Positions 53,595 through 62,023 of a stretch of 64,000 nucleotides of DNA are shown in pieces. The notes beneath the pieces are model-generated. The model was not told the origin of the DNA. It saw only the letters and a list, made by a program, of their open reading frames with translations, and ran no database searches. The DNA comes from Clostridiales bacterium (GTDB lineage Bacteria > Bacillota > Clostridia > Lachnospirales > Lachnospiraceae). A program made the translations under genes and the position numbers. Within the stretch, counting starts at the first letter, position 1, and each line of letters starts with the position of its first letter. The stretch covers positions 62,001 through 126,000 of the forward strand of contig DUNO01000017.1 of NCBI GenBank assembly GCA_012839295.1, in the 5' to 3' direction.

Positions 53595-55769
53595 TTATAT
53601 ATTACTAAAGAATGTATGGATTCCCCTTGATATTTCATAGGATTTCCCGGCAATCGTTACATATGCCGCCACAGGTGTTTCTATTTCATACCGCCATGCT
53701 CCCGCCACCTTTTTCCACTCGGAGCGGATCAGGCCGTGTCTGGTTTCCAGAGACACCTTTAACCAGTCCAGACGCTCATCCGGCTTCGGTGCAACTACTA
53801 CCCTTTCATAGCCCGGGAATTCCTCCATTGCCTTAATGCCGCCAGCCACACCGTATACCCAGTCGGCAACCGCGCCATAAGCATAATGGTTATAAGAGTT
53901 CATGTCCGCGCTCCAGAAATCACCGTTCTCCATGATGCCATCCCAGTGCTCCCAGATCGTGGTAGCTCCCTTGGTGATAGGATATAACCAGGAAGGATAG
54001 CTTTCACGCAGCAGCAGGGAATAGGCTAAATCCCCGTAACCATAATCACTTAATACATGGAGCAGGTATGGGGTTCCGACAAATCCTGTTTTCAGCTGGA
54101 CACCGCATTCCTTTACCATGGATGCAAGCTGGTCCGCAGCGGCCTGACAATCCGGGGCTAATTTAAAATGCGCGGCAAGGACACATTCCGTCTGGGTATA
54201 ATACTCCGGATATGCCTTCCTAAAAGCAGCTACAATAGAGTCGTACAGTGCTTCATACTCGGAAACATCCTCTTCTAATACCTTTCCTGCCTTAACCACC
54301 AGGGAGGTAGAATAAGCATAAAAGGCGGAAGCGATAAAATCCTCCCTGCTGGATCCCTTATAGCTTCCAGAGGGTGCATCCAGCCCCAGCCAGTCCCCGA
54401 AATGCTGTCCACCAGTCCACAGATGGGTATCCTTTGTATGGGCAGTGATATATCCCACCCATTTCTTCATGCTGTCAAATTGGGAGGCAAGGATCTGGGG
54501 ATTCCCATATGCCAGATAGATTTCCCAAGGGCAGATGGTGGAGGCATCAGCCCAGGCAGCACTGCTCTCCCCAGCTAGTACATCAGGTATTACATGGCCC
54601 ACACGTCCGTCCTCTCCCTGGTCCGCAGCCAGGTCAGCCAGCCATTTCGTAAAGAACTTCTCTACATCATAATTAAGTGCCGCTGCTTTTACAAACACCT
54701 GTGCATCCCCTGTCCAGCCAAGGCGCTCATCACGTTGGGGGCAATCCGTCGGGATGTCTAGGAAGTTTCCTTTCTGCCCCCATATAATATTGTCAAACAG
54801 CTGGTTCAGCTTCGGATTGGAGCAGCTTAAATAGCCGGTACGCTTAATATCGGAATATACGACAACCGCCGTGAAGTTTTCCAGCTTTGCTGCTTCCACT
54901 CCTCCGGGGAACTGGTCAATGCGTATGTAGCGGAAGCCAAAGAAGGTCTGCTTTGGCTTATAGGTCTGCTTGCCTTCCTTGCAGATATAGCGGTATTTTG
55001 CTTTGGCACTGCGGTAATTTTCCGTATAGAAGTTGCCTTCCTTGTCAAGCACCTCCGCATGGGACAATTCAACTTCCTCACCAGCCTTTGCATCCACCTC
55101 TAATTCAATATAGCCCGTTACCTCCTGGCCAAAGTCGATTACCACCTCACCCTTGGGTGTATGGAACAGGCTTGCCCCATGGACACGTTCCTTTTCAAGA
55201 ATCTCTTCCCCCTGCTGTAATATCAGGGTATGGGAGGGACCATCAAAGCTTTGGACCTGATTTCCTTCGCCGGTTATGACCGTAAGGGACGCATCATAGG
55301 TCTCACCGTCGTAAATTTCCGAAAAACGGACATGGCTTTCACCAAAGCTCCAGGTTTCATCCGTAATAAGCGTTTCAGAAGTCCCATCCTCATAACCAAT
55401 TTCTAATTGTGCTAGAAGCCCTGCCGGGTTTTTACGCAGCTCCTGCTGGATCTCTGACGTTTCCCAGCCTACGAGCCTGCTTCTGTACCAGCCCTTACCG
55501 ACGGTTACGAGGAGACAGTTATCTTCCTTAAGCTGTTCTGTTACGTCATATACCTGGTACTGCAGCCTCTTATTATAAGTGGTCCAGCCGGGAGCGAGTA
55601 CATAATCCCCTACTCTTTTTCCGTTCAGCTCTGCTTCATAAATACCAAGTGCCGTAATGTAGAGCTTTGCCTCCTTTACCCTTCCCTTGGCAGTGAAGCT
55701 TTTTGAAAACAGGGGAGCAATATCTCCCAGGTCAAAGGATGGTCTAATCCATTGTGCTTTCCATTCCAT
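53595..55769 (-). CDS. Alpha-L-rhamnosidase (GH78), shorter form
   Basis: The product is about 724 residues from the ATG at 55769, behind GGAGG; the ATG at 55784 is itself part of that site. It begins EWKAQWIRPSFD, directly at the rhamnosidase N domain, and so lacks the leading Fn3-like domain of the other two GH78 enzymes. LNGKRVGDYVLAPGWTTYNK and NFLDIPTDCPQRDERLGWTG are diagnostic. No signal peptide. A divergent AraC gene 147 bases upstream is its likely regulator. It appears to be a single-gene transcript. Confidence 0.92.
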   Translation of the reverse strand: MEWKAQWIRPSFDLGDIAPLFSKSFTAKGRVKEAKLYITALGIYEAELNGKRVGDYVLAPGWTTYNKRLQYQVYDVTEQLKEDNCLLVTVGKGWYRSRLVGWETSEIQQELRKNPAGLLAQLEIGYEDGTSETLITDETWSFGESHVRFSEIYDGETYDASLTVITGEGNQVQSFDGPSHTLILQQGEEILEKERVHGASLFHTPKGEVVIDFGQEVTGYIELEVDAKAGEEVELSHAEVLDKEGNFYTENYRSAKAKYRYICKEGKQTYKPKQTFFGFRYIRIDQFPGGVEAAKLENFTAVVVYSDIKRTGYLSCSNPKLNQLFDNIIWGQKGNFLDIPTDCPQRDERLGWTGDAQVFVKAAALNYDVEKFFTKWLADLAADQGEDGRVGHVIPDVLAGESSAAWADASTICPWEIYLAYGNPQILASQFDSMKKWVGYITAHTKDTHLWTGGQHFGDWLGLDAPSGSYKGSSREDFIASAFYAYSTSLVVKAGKVLEEDVSEYEALYDSIVAAFRKAYPEYYTQTECVLAAHFKLAPDCQAAADQLASMVKECGVQLKTGFVGTPYLLHVLSDYGYGDLAYSLLLRESYPSWLYPITKGATTIWEHWDGIMENGDFWSADMNSYNHYAYGAVADWVYGVAGGIKAMEEFPGYERVVVAPKPDERLDWLKVSLETRHGLIRSEWKKVAGAWRYEIETPVAAYVTIAGKSYEISRGIHTFFSNI

Positions 55770-55853
55770 AATCAATACCTCCATTTTTACTATTATGATT
55801 CATACTAACGGTCACACTATTTTGCTTATTATGACTTATTATAATTCTTATGG

Positions 55854-55882
55854 TTGACTTTTAGCTTAACAGATTCTATGAT
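55854..55882 (+). promoter_or_regulatory. Promoter of the AraC gene divergent from GH78
   Basis: TTGACT (55854-55859), a 17-base spacer and TATGAT (55877-55882), about 50 bases before the AraC start. Confidence 0.75.
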
Positions 55883-55931
55883 GAAATAAAACACCTGATT
55901 ATTACTCAAACAGGGGGTGAATTTAACCTTT

Positions 55932-56792
55932 ATGAATACGGATTATACTATTGAGTTAAATGAAGCTGCCTTAGACAACGGGGATAAGTTTGTGATAAAG
56001 ACCTATTACCAGGAGGATGTGTCAACCCACAACCATAATTTCTTTGAATTGGTCTATGTCATCGGCGGTTCGACCCTCCATACCTTAAACGGGATCAGCG
56101 GTTCCCTAGGCCTGGGTGACTACTTTATTGTAGATTACGGAAGCGAGCACTGCTATGCCCAGAGCAAGGATCTGACCTTGATTAATTGCCTGTTCCTGCC
56201 GGAAATTATCGATGACACCTTAAAGGGCTGCCGTTCCTTTGAAGCCCTCCTGCATGTATGCCTGCTCCGTTATTATAAGCTGTATTTTGGAAAGACCTCT
56301 GCCAACCGGATCTTTCATGACGATGACGGACGGATCCTACAGCTTTTAACAGGAATGATGAAAGAATATGAGGAAAAGAAGGTAGGGTATGCTGAGGTTT
56401 TTCGCAGCAGGCTGCTGGAAATCTTAATATTGACCATGCGCAATGTGGTGGACAGCAATTTAAGCAGGATAAAAAACGATACCATTCTGGAGGCAATCGG
56501 GTATATTAACAGTAACTACCCCATCCAAACATTGTTGTCCAAATTCTGCGAAGAGTATCATTACAGTCCCCAGTATATCAGCAGGAAATTTAAGCAGGAA
56601 ACAGGCTTTACCATCAGTGAATACCTCCAGAAGGTACGGATTGAGAAAAGTTGTGAATTATTAGCCGGCAGTGATATGCCAATTTCAGATATCGCAGAAT
56701 CAGTAGGATATGCCGATTTAAAGTTTTTTAATAATCTGTTTAAACGGATGATTAAAATGTCTCCGCGGGAGTACCGAAAGGTATCCTCTTAG
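55932..56792 (+). CDS. AraC-family transcriptional regulator
   Basis: The product is about 286 residues. The start is uncertain: a GTG at 55917 overlaps the only purine-rich site (AGGGGG), and the ATG at 55932 lies 14 bases from it, so I favour the ATG. The cupin sensor reads VSTHNHNFFELVYVIGG and the C-terminal helix-turn-helix pair contains LSKFCEEYHYSPQYISRKFK and ISDIAESVGYADLKFFNNLF, ending MSPREYRK. It is divergent from the GH78 gene and is its probable sugar-dependent regulator. Confidence 0.88.
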   Translation: MNTDYTIELNEAALDNGDKFVIKTYYQEDVSTHNHNFFELVYVIGGSTLHTLNGISGSLGLGDYFIVDYGSEHCYAQSKDLTLINCLFLPEIIDDTLKGCRSFEALLHVCLLRYYKLYFGKTSANRIFHDDDGRILQLLTGMMKEYEEKKVGYAEVFRSRLLEILILTMRNVVDSNLSRIKNDTILEAIGYINSNYPIQTLLSKFCEEYHYSPQYISRKFKQETGFTISEYLQKVRIEKSCELLAGSDMPISDIAESVGYADLKFFNNLFKRMIKMSPREYRKVSS

Positions 56793-56880
56793 TGAGCTTA
56801 GAATAGAAAAAGCGAAATTTTTTTTATATAGGAGGAGGTGAGCTTCTTTCACTATACTACATAGAAAGGAAGTGAGCCTG

Positions 56881-56988
56881 ATGATAACAGTTTCAGATGC
56901 TCTATCTTTGATGATGAGCTTTGGTATGTTGATCATAGCATTACTCACATTTATTGTTGTAATAATAAAGTTACACAATAAAAAATGA
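56881..56988 (+). CDS. Small membrane peptide, putative holin-like type I toxin
   Basis: The 35-residue peptide MITVSDALSLMMSFGMLIIA and onward has a single hydrophobic helix (about residues 8-29) and a basic tail KLHNKK. It closely fits the putative holin-like toxin family (Hol_Tox, TxpA-like) by length, the ITVSDALSLM start and the VVIIK end. Ribosome binding site AAAGGAAG at 56864-56871 lies about nine bases upstream and can pair with CTTCTTTC at 56844-56851, so translation may be restrained by mRNA structure. The stop codon is inside a strong terminator stem. An antisense promoter faces the gene from downstream. In such systems the peptide depolarises the membrane. Confidence 0.8.
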   Translation: MITVSDALSLMMSFGMLIIALLTFIVVIIKLHNKK

Positions 56989-57075
56989 TTATCCCAAAAC
57001 TGTCCAAGGTAACGGATAATCATTTTTTATTCCAAATCTAGGGCAAGCGTAAGTCTTTAACTCATGTTTCCTGTT
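56975..57075 (-). ncRNA. Candidate antisense antitoxin RNA overlapping the toxin 3' end
   Basis: On the minus strand TTTACT (57109-57104), 16 bases and a perfect TATAAT (57087-57082) should start a transcript near 57075. It would reach the shared hairpin, also followed by T residues on this strand, giving an RNA of about 100 bases that overlaps the last codons and terminator of the toxin gene. This tail-to-tail layout matches txpA/RatA-type pairs. RNA extent is inferred, not observed. Confidence 0.55.
56980..57028. terminator. Bidirectional terminator shared by toxin mRNA and antisense RNA
   Basis: AAAAAATGATTATCC (56980-56994) and its exact complement 57014-57028 form a 15-bp stem with A/T runs on both flanks, able to stop transcripts from either side. 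Confidence 0.8.
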
Positions 57076-57261
57076 ACCTGTATTATAATCTCTTTGAAAG
57101 AAAAGTAAAGCGTATCCATAAATATTCCTTATATAACTTATATATTCTGCTGAAAGAATGTCCGCATATGAAGCACCCATTAAAATACTACTTAAACAAT
57201 ATCACCAGTAAAATAATCCTTACGGTCATTGTAATCTGCATCCCTATCACAATATTCAGAT

Positions 57262-58059
57262 TTACACTTCTTTCCCAAACACCTGTATCTGAGTCAAAGC
57301 ACAGTACTTCTCTCCGTTTGGACGTTTCAAGTCGGTTATAGTCAACCGGTTTATTTTATTTCCTTCCAGAGGGATATTATAGCTTTGCTTTAATGGAGAA
57401 AAAGCTAGTGGGATATCTGTACCGTCGGAAAGTAAAAGTCTCCCTGAGAGCCAGTTTGCGTCATGCTCTTTATATTGATCATTTCTTAGGATGATGACAC
57501 ATTCCTCTGCTATGATATCTCTGCCAAAATCTACGGTAGCACTTACGTCGTCTGTATAACCTACTCCCCAGGAACAGAAGGGATATGGTCCGTGACTCTC
57601 TGTATTTATGATGCCGTCTATAGCATTTCTCGGCTCAAACCACGGCTCTCCCCGTGTTACTGTGTTTGCAGTCACATGGGGGAAGCCGAGCATATTGTCC
57701 TTTTGATCAAGAGGGTTCTCTGAGATGTTACGACTGCCCATGAGTTGCATTGCCGATGTTTCACATATGCTTATATGGTGGACTTCACCTACAAATGCGT
57801 AATAGTGATAAGCCCATGAAGCTATACCGTAAGGAATCTTAAAGACAAATTCTCCTTTTGGCACATAGAGAGTGGTCTCTGCTATAAAGTCATCGACTTT
57901 AATATTTACGAAAGGAACTGATATTTCAGAAAATAAAATATAATCCCCTTCTCTGTATAATCCCTCGTATGTCAGGAACAGCGCTTTTCCGGTATCATTT
58001 TGTTCGGAATAAGCCGATATTATTTCATGATTAAATCTGCCAAGCATACTTATCTTCAT
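57262..58059 (-). CDS. Discoidin-like carbohydrate-binding protein
   Basis: The 265-residue protein has an N-terminal beta-rich half (TTLYVPKGEFVFKIPYGIAS) and a C-terminal half of F5/8 type C character (NTVTRGEPWFEPRNAIDGII, VDFGRDIIAEECVIILRND, ending LTQIQVFGKE). No catalytic signature or signal peptide is visible. It overlaps the end of the DUF5605-type glycosidase gene by four bases, so it is translationally coupled and probably works with it, perhaps as a separate sugar-binding subunit. Similar stand-alone proteins accompany glycosidases in clostridial loci; direct function is unproven. Confidence 0.65.
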   Translation of the reverse strand: MKISMLGRFNHEIISAYSEQNDTGKALFLTYEGLYREGDYILFSEISVPFVNIKVDDFIAETTLYVPKGEFVFKIPYGIASWAYHYYAFVGEVHHISICETSAMQLMGSRNISENPLDQKDNMLGFPHVTANTVTRGEPWFEPRNAIDGIINTESHGPYPFCSWGVGYTDDVSATVDFGRDIIAEECVIILRNDQYKEHDANWLSGRLLLSDGTDIPLAFSPLKQSYNIPLEGNKINRLTITDLKRPNGEKYCALTQIQVFGKEV

Positions 58060-59840
58060 AATGGCACCTCATTTAGTTCTCTACTTACTGTATTACATGT
58101 TTTGACTGAGATTCTGCCTCCGGAGTATTTGCAAAATGCACCTAGCGGCATCTTAAGTGCCATTTCAAACTGAGGGAGCGAAAAAAATGAACTGAAGTAC
58201 TTCTCCATGATTACTTTCGCAGCAGGATTGTTCAATGCTTCTTCCATGGTATTATCCATGGTAAAATACCCCTTGGGGAAGCTATAATGCGGATAGTCCT
58301 TTAACTTTTGCACAAGCACAGCCATCCCTTCTTTTCCGGGAAGCTTTACCCGCAGTTTACCTCTTGCGCTTCTTTCTATAGCAGTTCGGCTCATTTCCCA
58401 TATATCTATAACTTCTACATAGCAGCCTGTATCATTTTCAGGGAGCTCAAGATCCAGAAACGCTCTGCATTCTTTACCAAGATAATATAGCGTGTAGTCA
58501 TCTCCGATCGTTGCCGTATAGTTTAAATGACCTATAATAAGTTGTTCTCGCTCTGAAGTGGTTAGACTGGCCACGGCTTTTGCATAAGGATTTTCCGGAG
58601 CTGCTTTTCCCGGCAGGTTGTTGGGATCCTGTACGGGAATCCTTAAGTTTGGTTTCGGGGTACCGCCAACTTCACATAACAGACTCTTTAGAAATGCGAT
58701 ACGCTTTGGGCTTTCTCCATATAATTTACCGCCTTTTGCCCACCATAGTACTTCGTCTTCTCTGTAAAATGTCTCTCCGTGGGAGCAATAGCCGCCAAGC
58801 ATCATAACTGCCCAAAATCTGTGGGTAAGCTCAAATGCAGATATATTCCCCCAATCGGGTTCAATGTCACCTTCATAACGAACCTCATCCAAAATCACCG
58901 GTTTCTTGTAATCCATAACAAGATTCAAAACCTTTTCATAGATATTGGTCTGCAAAGACAGATGGCTTATCCAAGGCGTTTTCGGATCAAACACTCTCAA
59001 CCAGTTATGTATGGATAAAAGATGATTATAGGGATCATTCGAGCTTACATATTGACCTATGGTCAGCCAGTCTTCATTCGTCTTGGTAAAGACCATATCA
59101 TATTCATTTGCAAGGCTCCACCAGATATTTCGATATGCCGAAAGCCTGCGTAGCAAATAGTCAAGGTATACTAAATTTTCTGAAAGTGAAAGCTTTGAAA
59201 AGCCCCATCTGTCATAGGGATGAAAGAGTATCAAGTCTGTTTCGATCCCAAGAGATAGTAAGTCGTTTAAACACTTCTCAAGATGATCCCAGTAAGAAAA
59301 GCTCGGTTTGTTAACATCCCACGCTCCTGCGTCATTTTTCTCAAAGGGGTATAGCTGCGGGTCATTGCTGTTATATATGGCGTGTTTCGGGAATACACAC
59401 ATACGGACTTTATTAAAGGGGCTTTCTCGCAGAGTTTCAACCGTCTCTTTGACTATTTCGTCAGTTTGATGAATCCAGGCGTATATCGTGGTGCCATATG
59501 GCACGAACTTTGTACCGTCGTCGTAAACAAAATCGGTACCGGCCGGTTTAACTGCACCATGGTTTAGTCCGGTTGCACGGATACATTCAAAGGTACCGCT
59601 CTCTGTCACTCTGTCCGGAGAATTTAAGTACAATGTAAAATGCCATAAGCCTTCTTCTTTGGGCATAAAGCGAATCTTATAGTCACCGTTTCCGGCATAA
59701 AAGCCTTTGATTCTGATCCCTCCGGTTTCTTGGCCATCTTTTAAAAAAATTCCGTAAAAATCCACGTCCACATGAGAATTGTGTGGTGCGGGGCTTTGTA
59801 TTGTGGCCTCAAAAATACTATATTGTTCGATTTTTTTCAA
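58056..59840 (-). CDS. DUF5060/DUF4038/DUF5605-type glycosidase (GH140-like), with helical tail
   Basis: The 594-residue protein uses a TTG start at 59840 behind GGAGGG. An N-terminal immunoglobulin-like DUF5060 domain (about 1-85) is followed by a TIM barrel (FVPYGTTIYAWIHQ to about 400). Candidate catalytic glutamates lie in WWSLANEYD (acid/base) and PVILDEVRYEG (nucleophile). A beta-sandwich then leads to a helical tail from about 526 (TMEEALNNPAAKVIMEKYFS). The barrel resembles apiosidases and related clan-A enzymes; activity is unknown. No export signal. It is coupled to the downstream carbohydrate-binding protein gene. Confidence 0.82.
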   Translation of the reverse strand: MKKIEQYSIFEATIQSPAPHNSHVDVDFYGIFLKDGQETGGIRIKGFYAGNGDYKIRFMPKEEGLWHFTLYLNSPDRVTESGTFECIRATGLNHGAVKPAGTDFVYDDGTKFVPYGTTIYAWIHQTDEIVKETVETLRESPFNKVRMCVFPKHAIYNSNDPQLYPFEKNDAGAWDVNKPSFSYWDHLEKCLNDLLSLGIETDLILFHPYDRWGFSKLSLSENLVYLDYLLRRLSAYRNIWWSLANEYDMVFTKTNEDWLTIGQYVSSNDPYNHLLSIHNWLRVFDPKTPWISHLSLQTNIYEKVLNLVMDYKKPVILDEVRYEGDIEPDWGNISAFELTHRFWAVMMLGGYCSHGETFYREDEVLWWAKGGKLYGESPKRIAFLKSLLCEVGGTPKPNLRIPVQDPNNLPGKAAPENPYAKAVASLTTSEREQLIIGHLNYTATIGDDYTLYYLGKECRAFLDLELPENDTGCYVEVIDIWEMSRTAIERSARGKLRVKLPGKEGMAVLVQKLKDYPHYSFPKGYFTMDNTMEEALNNPAAKVIMEKYFSSFFSLPQFEMALKMPLGAFCKYSGGRISVKTCNTVSRELNEVPL

Positions 59841-59920
59841 AGTTTTCCCTCCTCGTGTTATTCAATGAAAACAAATCCAGAGCTTTCGATTAATCTATCA
59901 GCCATATGCGTCTCCTTTGG

Positions 59921-61995
59921 TTAATGTGAAAATATTTTTATAGATCCGCATATTAGACCTTCACTTATTGCTGCTAAGGTCACTCCCGGCACTTGATTTT
60001 CCAAGTTCGATACAGGCTGATCAGATGCAATGATAACCTGAGCCAAACCATTAAATGCCTTAATACTGCTTTTGTTAGGTAAATCATGATTTGAGGGATT
60101 ACCGTTTGCTGTGCCGAGAATTCTAAACTTGTCCTCATTACAGTCATCGCTAATTATGCTGAAATTGATTTCATTATCCGACGTAGGGCAGGTGTAACCT
60201 GACTCGTCTATAATTTCAGCTTTTATAAGAACTTCACGTTCACCTTTATGCATCAAACTAAGTCTTATTGCATATGGATCTCCTACAGTTGTGACCTCAT
60301 CCTCTGCGGCAATCCCACCGTTGTTATATGCCACTATCTTGGCATTACCCGGTTCATATGACACGTTCCATGAATTGATAAGACCTTTGGTATGGGCTTT
60401 TTTCCCATGTGATACACCATTTATAAACAACTCAACTTCCTCGCAGTTCCTGTAAGCATCTATCTGTATCATTGTGCCTTCTTTGCCGGGATGATTCCAA
60501 TGAGGCAGCATATGTACCATAGGTTTATCAAGCCAACAGCTTTGCCAGAAATAGAAAGCGTCTTTTTCAAATCCGCAGAGATCCATAGCACCGTACTGGC
60601 TGATAACGGCAGGCCAATTCCACGGGGTTGTTTCACCACGATAGTCGAAAGCAGTCCATGCAAATATTCCTCCGAGAAATGGTGCTTCATCTTTGTAATG
60701 TTTCCACATCGTCCATGTCATAGTTAAAACCCGCTACAGCCGGTATCGCATTATATAATTCATCCCTTATGGCAAAATGTCCCGCCATAGTGGTTGGGCG
60801 AGAGGGATCAAGTGCTTTTGCATGCTCTGCCAAGCTTTTCAGTATCCGTCTTCCGTTTTGAAGTGATGCTATAAATTCTTCATTTTCAAGAGACCACATA
60901 AATATGCTCGGGTGGTTTCTGCTGCTTTTTATCATTTCGTATAATTCATCCAAATTCTCGGAAGAACTCCCAAAACGTCTGTTTTCATTTAATACAAGTC
61001 CTTCCTTGGAGTATTTTATATCTCTGATGCCAAACGGTGTTTCATATACATCCATGATTTCACCTTGAATAAGGATCTGTGTCCGCATTAAGTAAAGCTT
61101 TGGCGAATCTATATCCCACAACAGCGGATTTTGGAGGTTAAAAGCCGTTTGAATCTTACATTCTGACACTGCTTCTAATGATGAAGATGTCTCTGTAGTG
61201 GATAAAACGAAACCATCGGGAGAGATCAGTATATTTTTGACCATAAAGTCATGGTGTGAAAAGCTGCTGTTTTCTATTTCGACATCTAAATTTATGTTAC
61301 ATACATCATATTTACGATCTGTATCCGGGAACCGGCAATATACAAAAGTTCCATTTCTCTTGACATGAACATATGGTACTTCAGTTAACCATGCATTTCG
61401 ATAAATTCCCGCTCCTTCCGCCCACCAGCCTTCTTTTAAATGTGTTTCTGTCTTTACCAATATGACATTTTCCCCTTCTTCACCATAGAAAAGGTAGTCG
61501 CTGATATCATAGGCAAAGCCTGTGTATCCTGATAGATGTGAACCTATGAAACAGCCGTTTACCCACACGGTGCTATCCATCATCACACCTTCAAACTCGA
61601 TGAAGATTCTTCGGCTCCCGGATTCCTTAGAAACCGAAAATTTCTTTCTGTAATAAGCGGCGCCGCCCTCCAAGTAGCCTGCTTCTATCTGCCTCGCAGT
61701 ACTGATAACTGCCTTTTGGTGCGACCGGTGCTAAAAGAGTACTCCAGTCATGAGGCAGAGTGACATTTTCCCAGGAACCTTCTAAATCATCAGCGACATT
61801 ATAGAGATCATTGGCACTTTCCTTTCGCATAAGAGCTGCCAGATGAGGATGGTATCTGTATACAAAACCTTCTTTTGCTGTCAGGTTTGATGCACCACCG
61901 CAGGTACCGGTTTTACCTGTAACTTTAGGAATCGGTGTTTCAAATTCTCCCATATGGAATGACCAGTTGTCGTTAAACTCAATTTTATTTCGCAT
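59921..61995 (-). pseudogene. GH2 beta-galactosidase-like gene broken by frameshifts and internal deletions
   Basis: The gene has a proper start (ATG 61995 behind GGAAGGAGAG) and GH2 N-terminal sequence (IEFNDNWSFHMGEFETP, VTLPHDW). Near 61680-61705 the frame shifts from CEADRSRLLGG to EAGYLEGGAAYYRKKF. Near 60984-60995, GLVLN runs directly into ENRRFGSSSENL, skipping about 80 residues of the catalytic barrel normally present, while the acid/base site MWSLENEEF remains. Near 60715-60730 the frame switches again from GFNYDMDD to TWTMWKHYKDEAPFLGG, losing the usual nucleophile region. The C-terminal domains (AWTAFDYRGET onward) are intact. Missing catalytic parts make activity very unlikely. 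Confidence 0.85.
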
Positions 61996-62023
61996 ACTCT
62001 CTCCTTCCTGATAGATCCAACTT

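Noticed and set aside
56838-56864. An eight-codon GTG leader frame (stop at 56862-56864) ahead of the toxin peptide
   Set aside because: The purine-rich site is only two bases from the GTG, too close for efficient initiation.
59858-59905. A 15-residue peptide (MADRLIESSGFVFIE) with a good ribosome binding site between the GH2 remnant and the GH140-like gene
   Set aside because: Too short to support; it may be a leader or the start of a lost gene. No family recognised.
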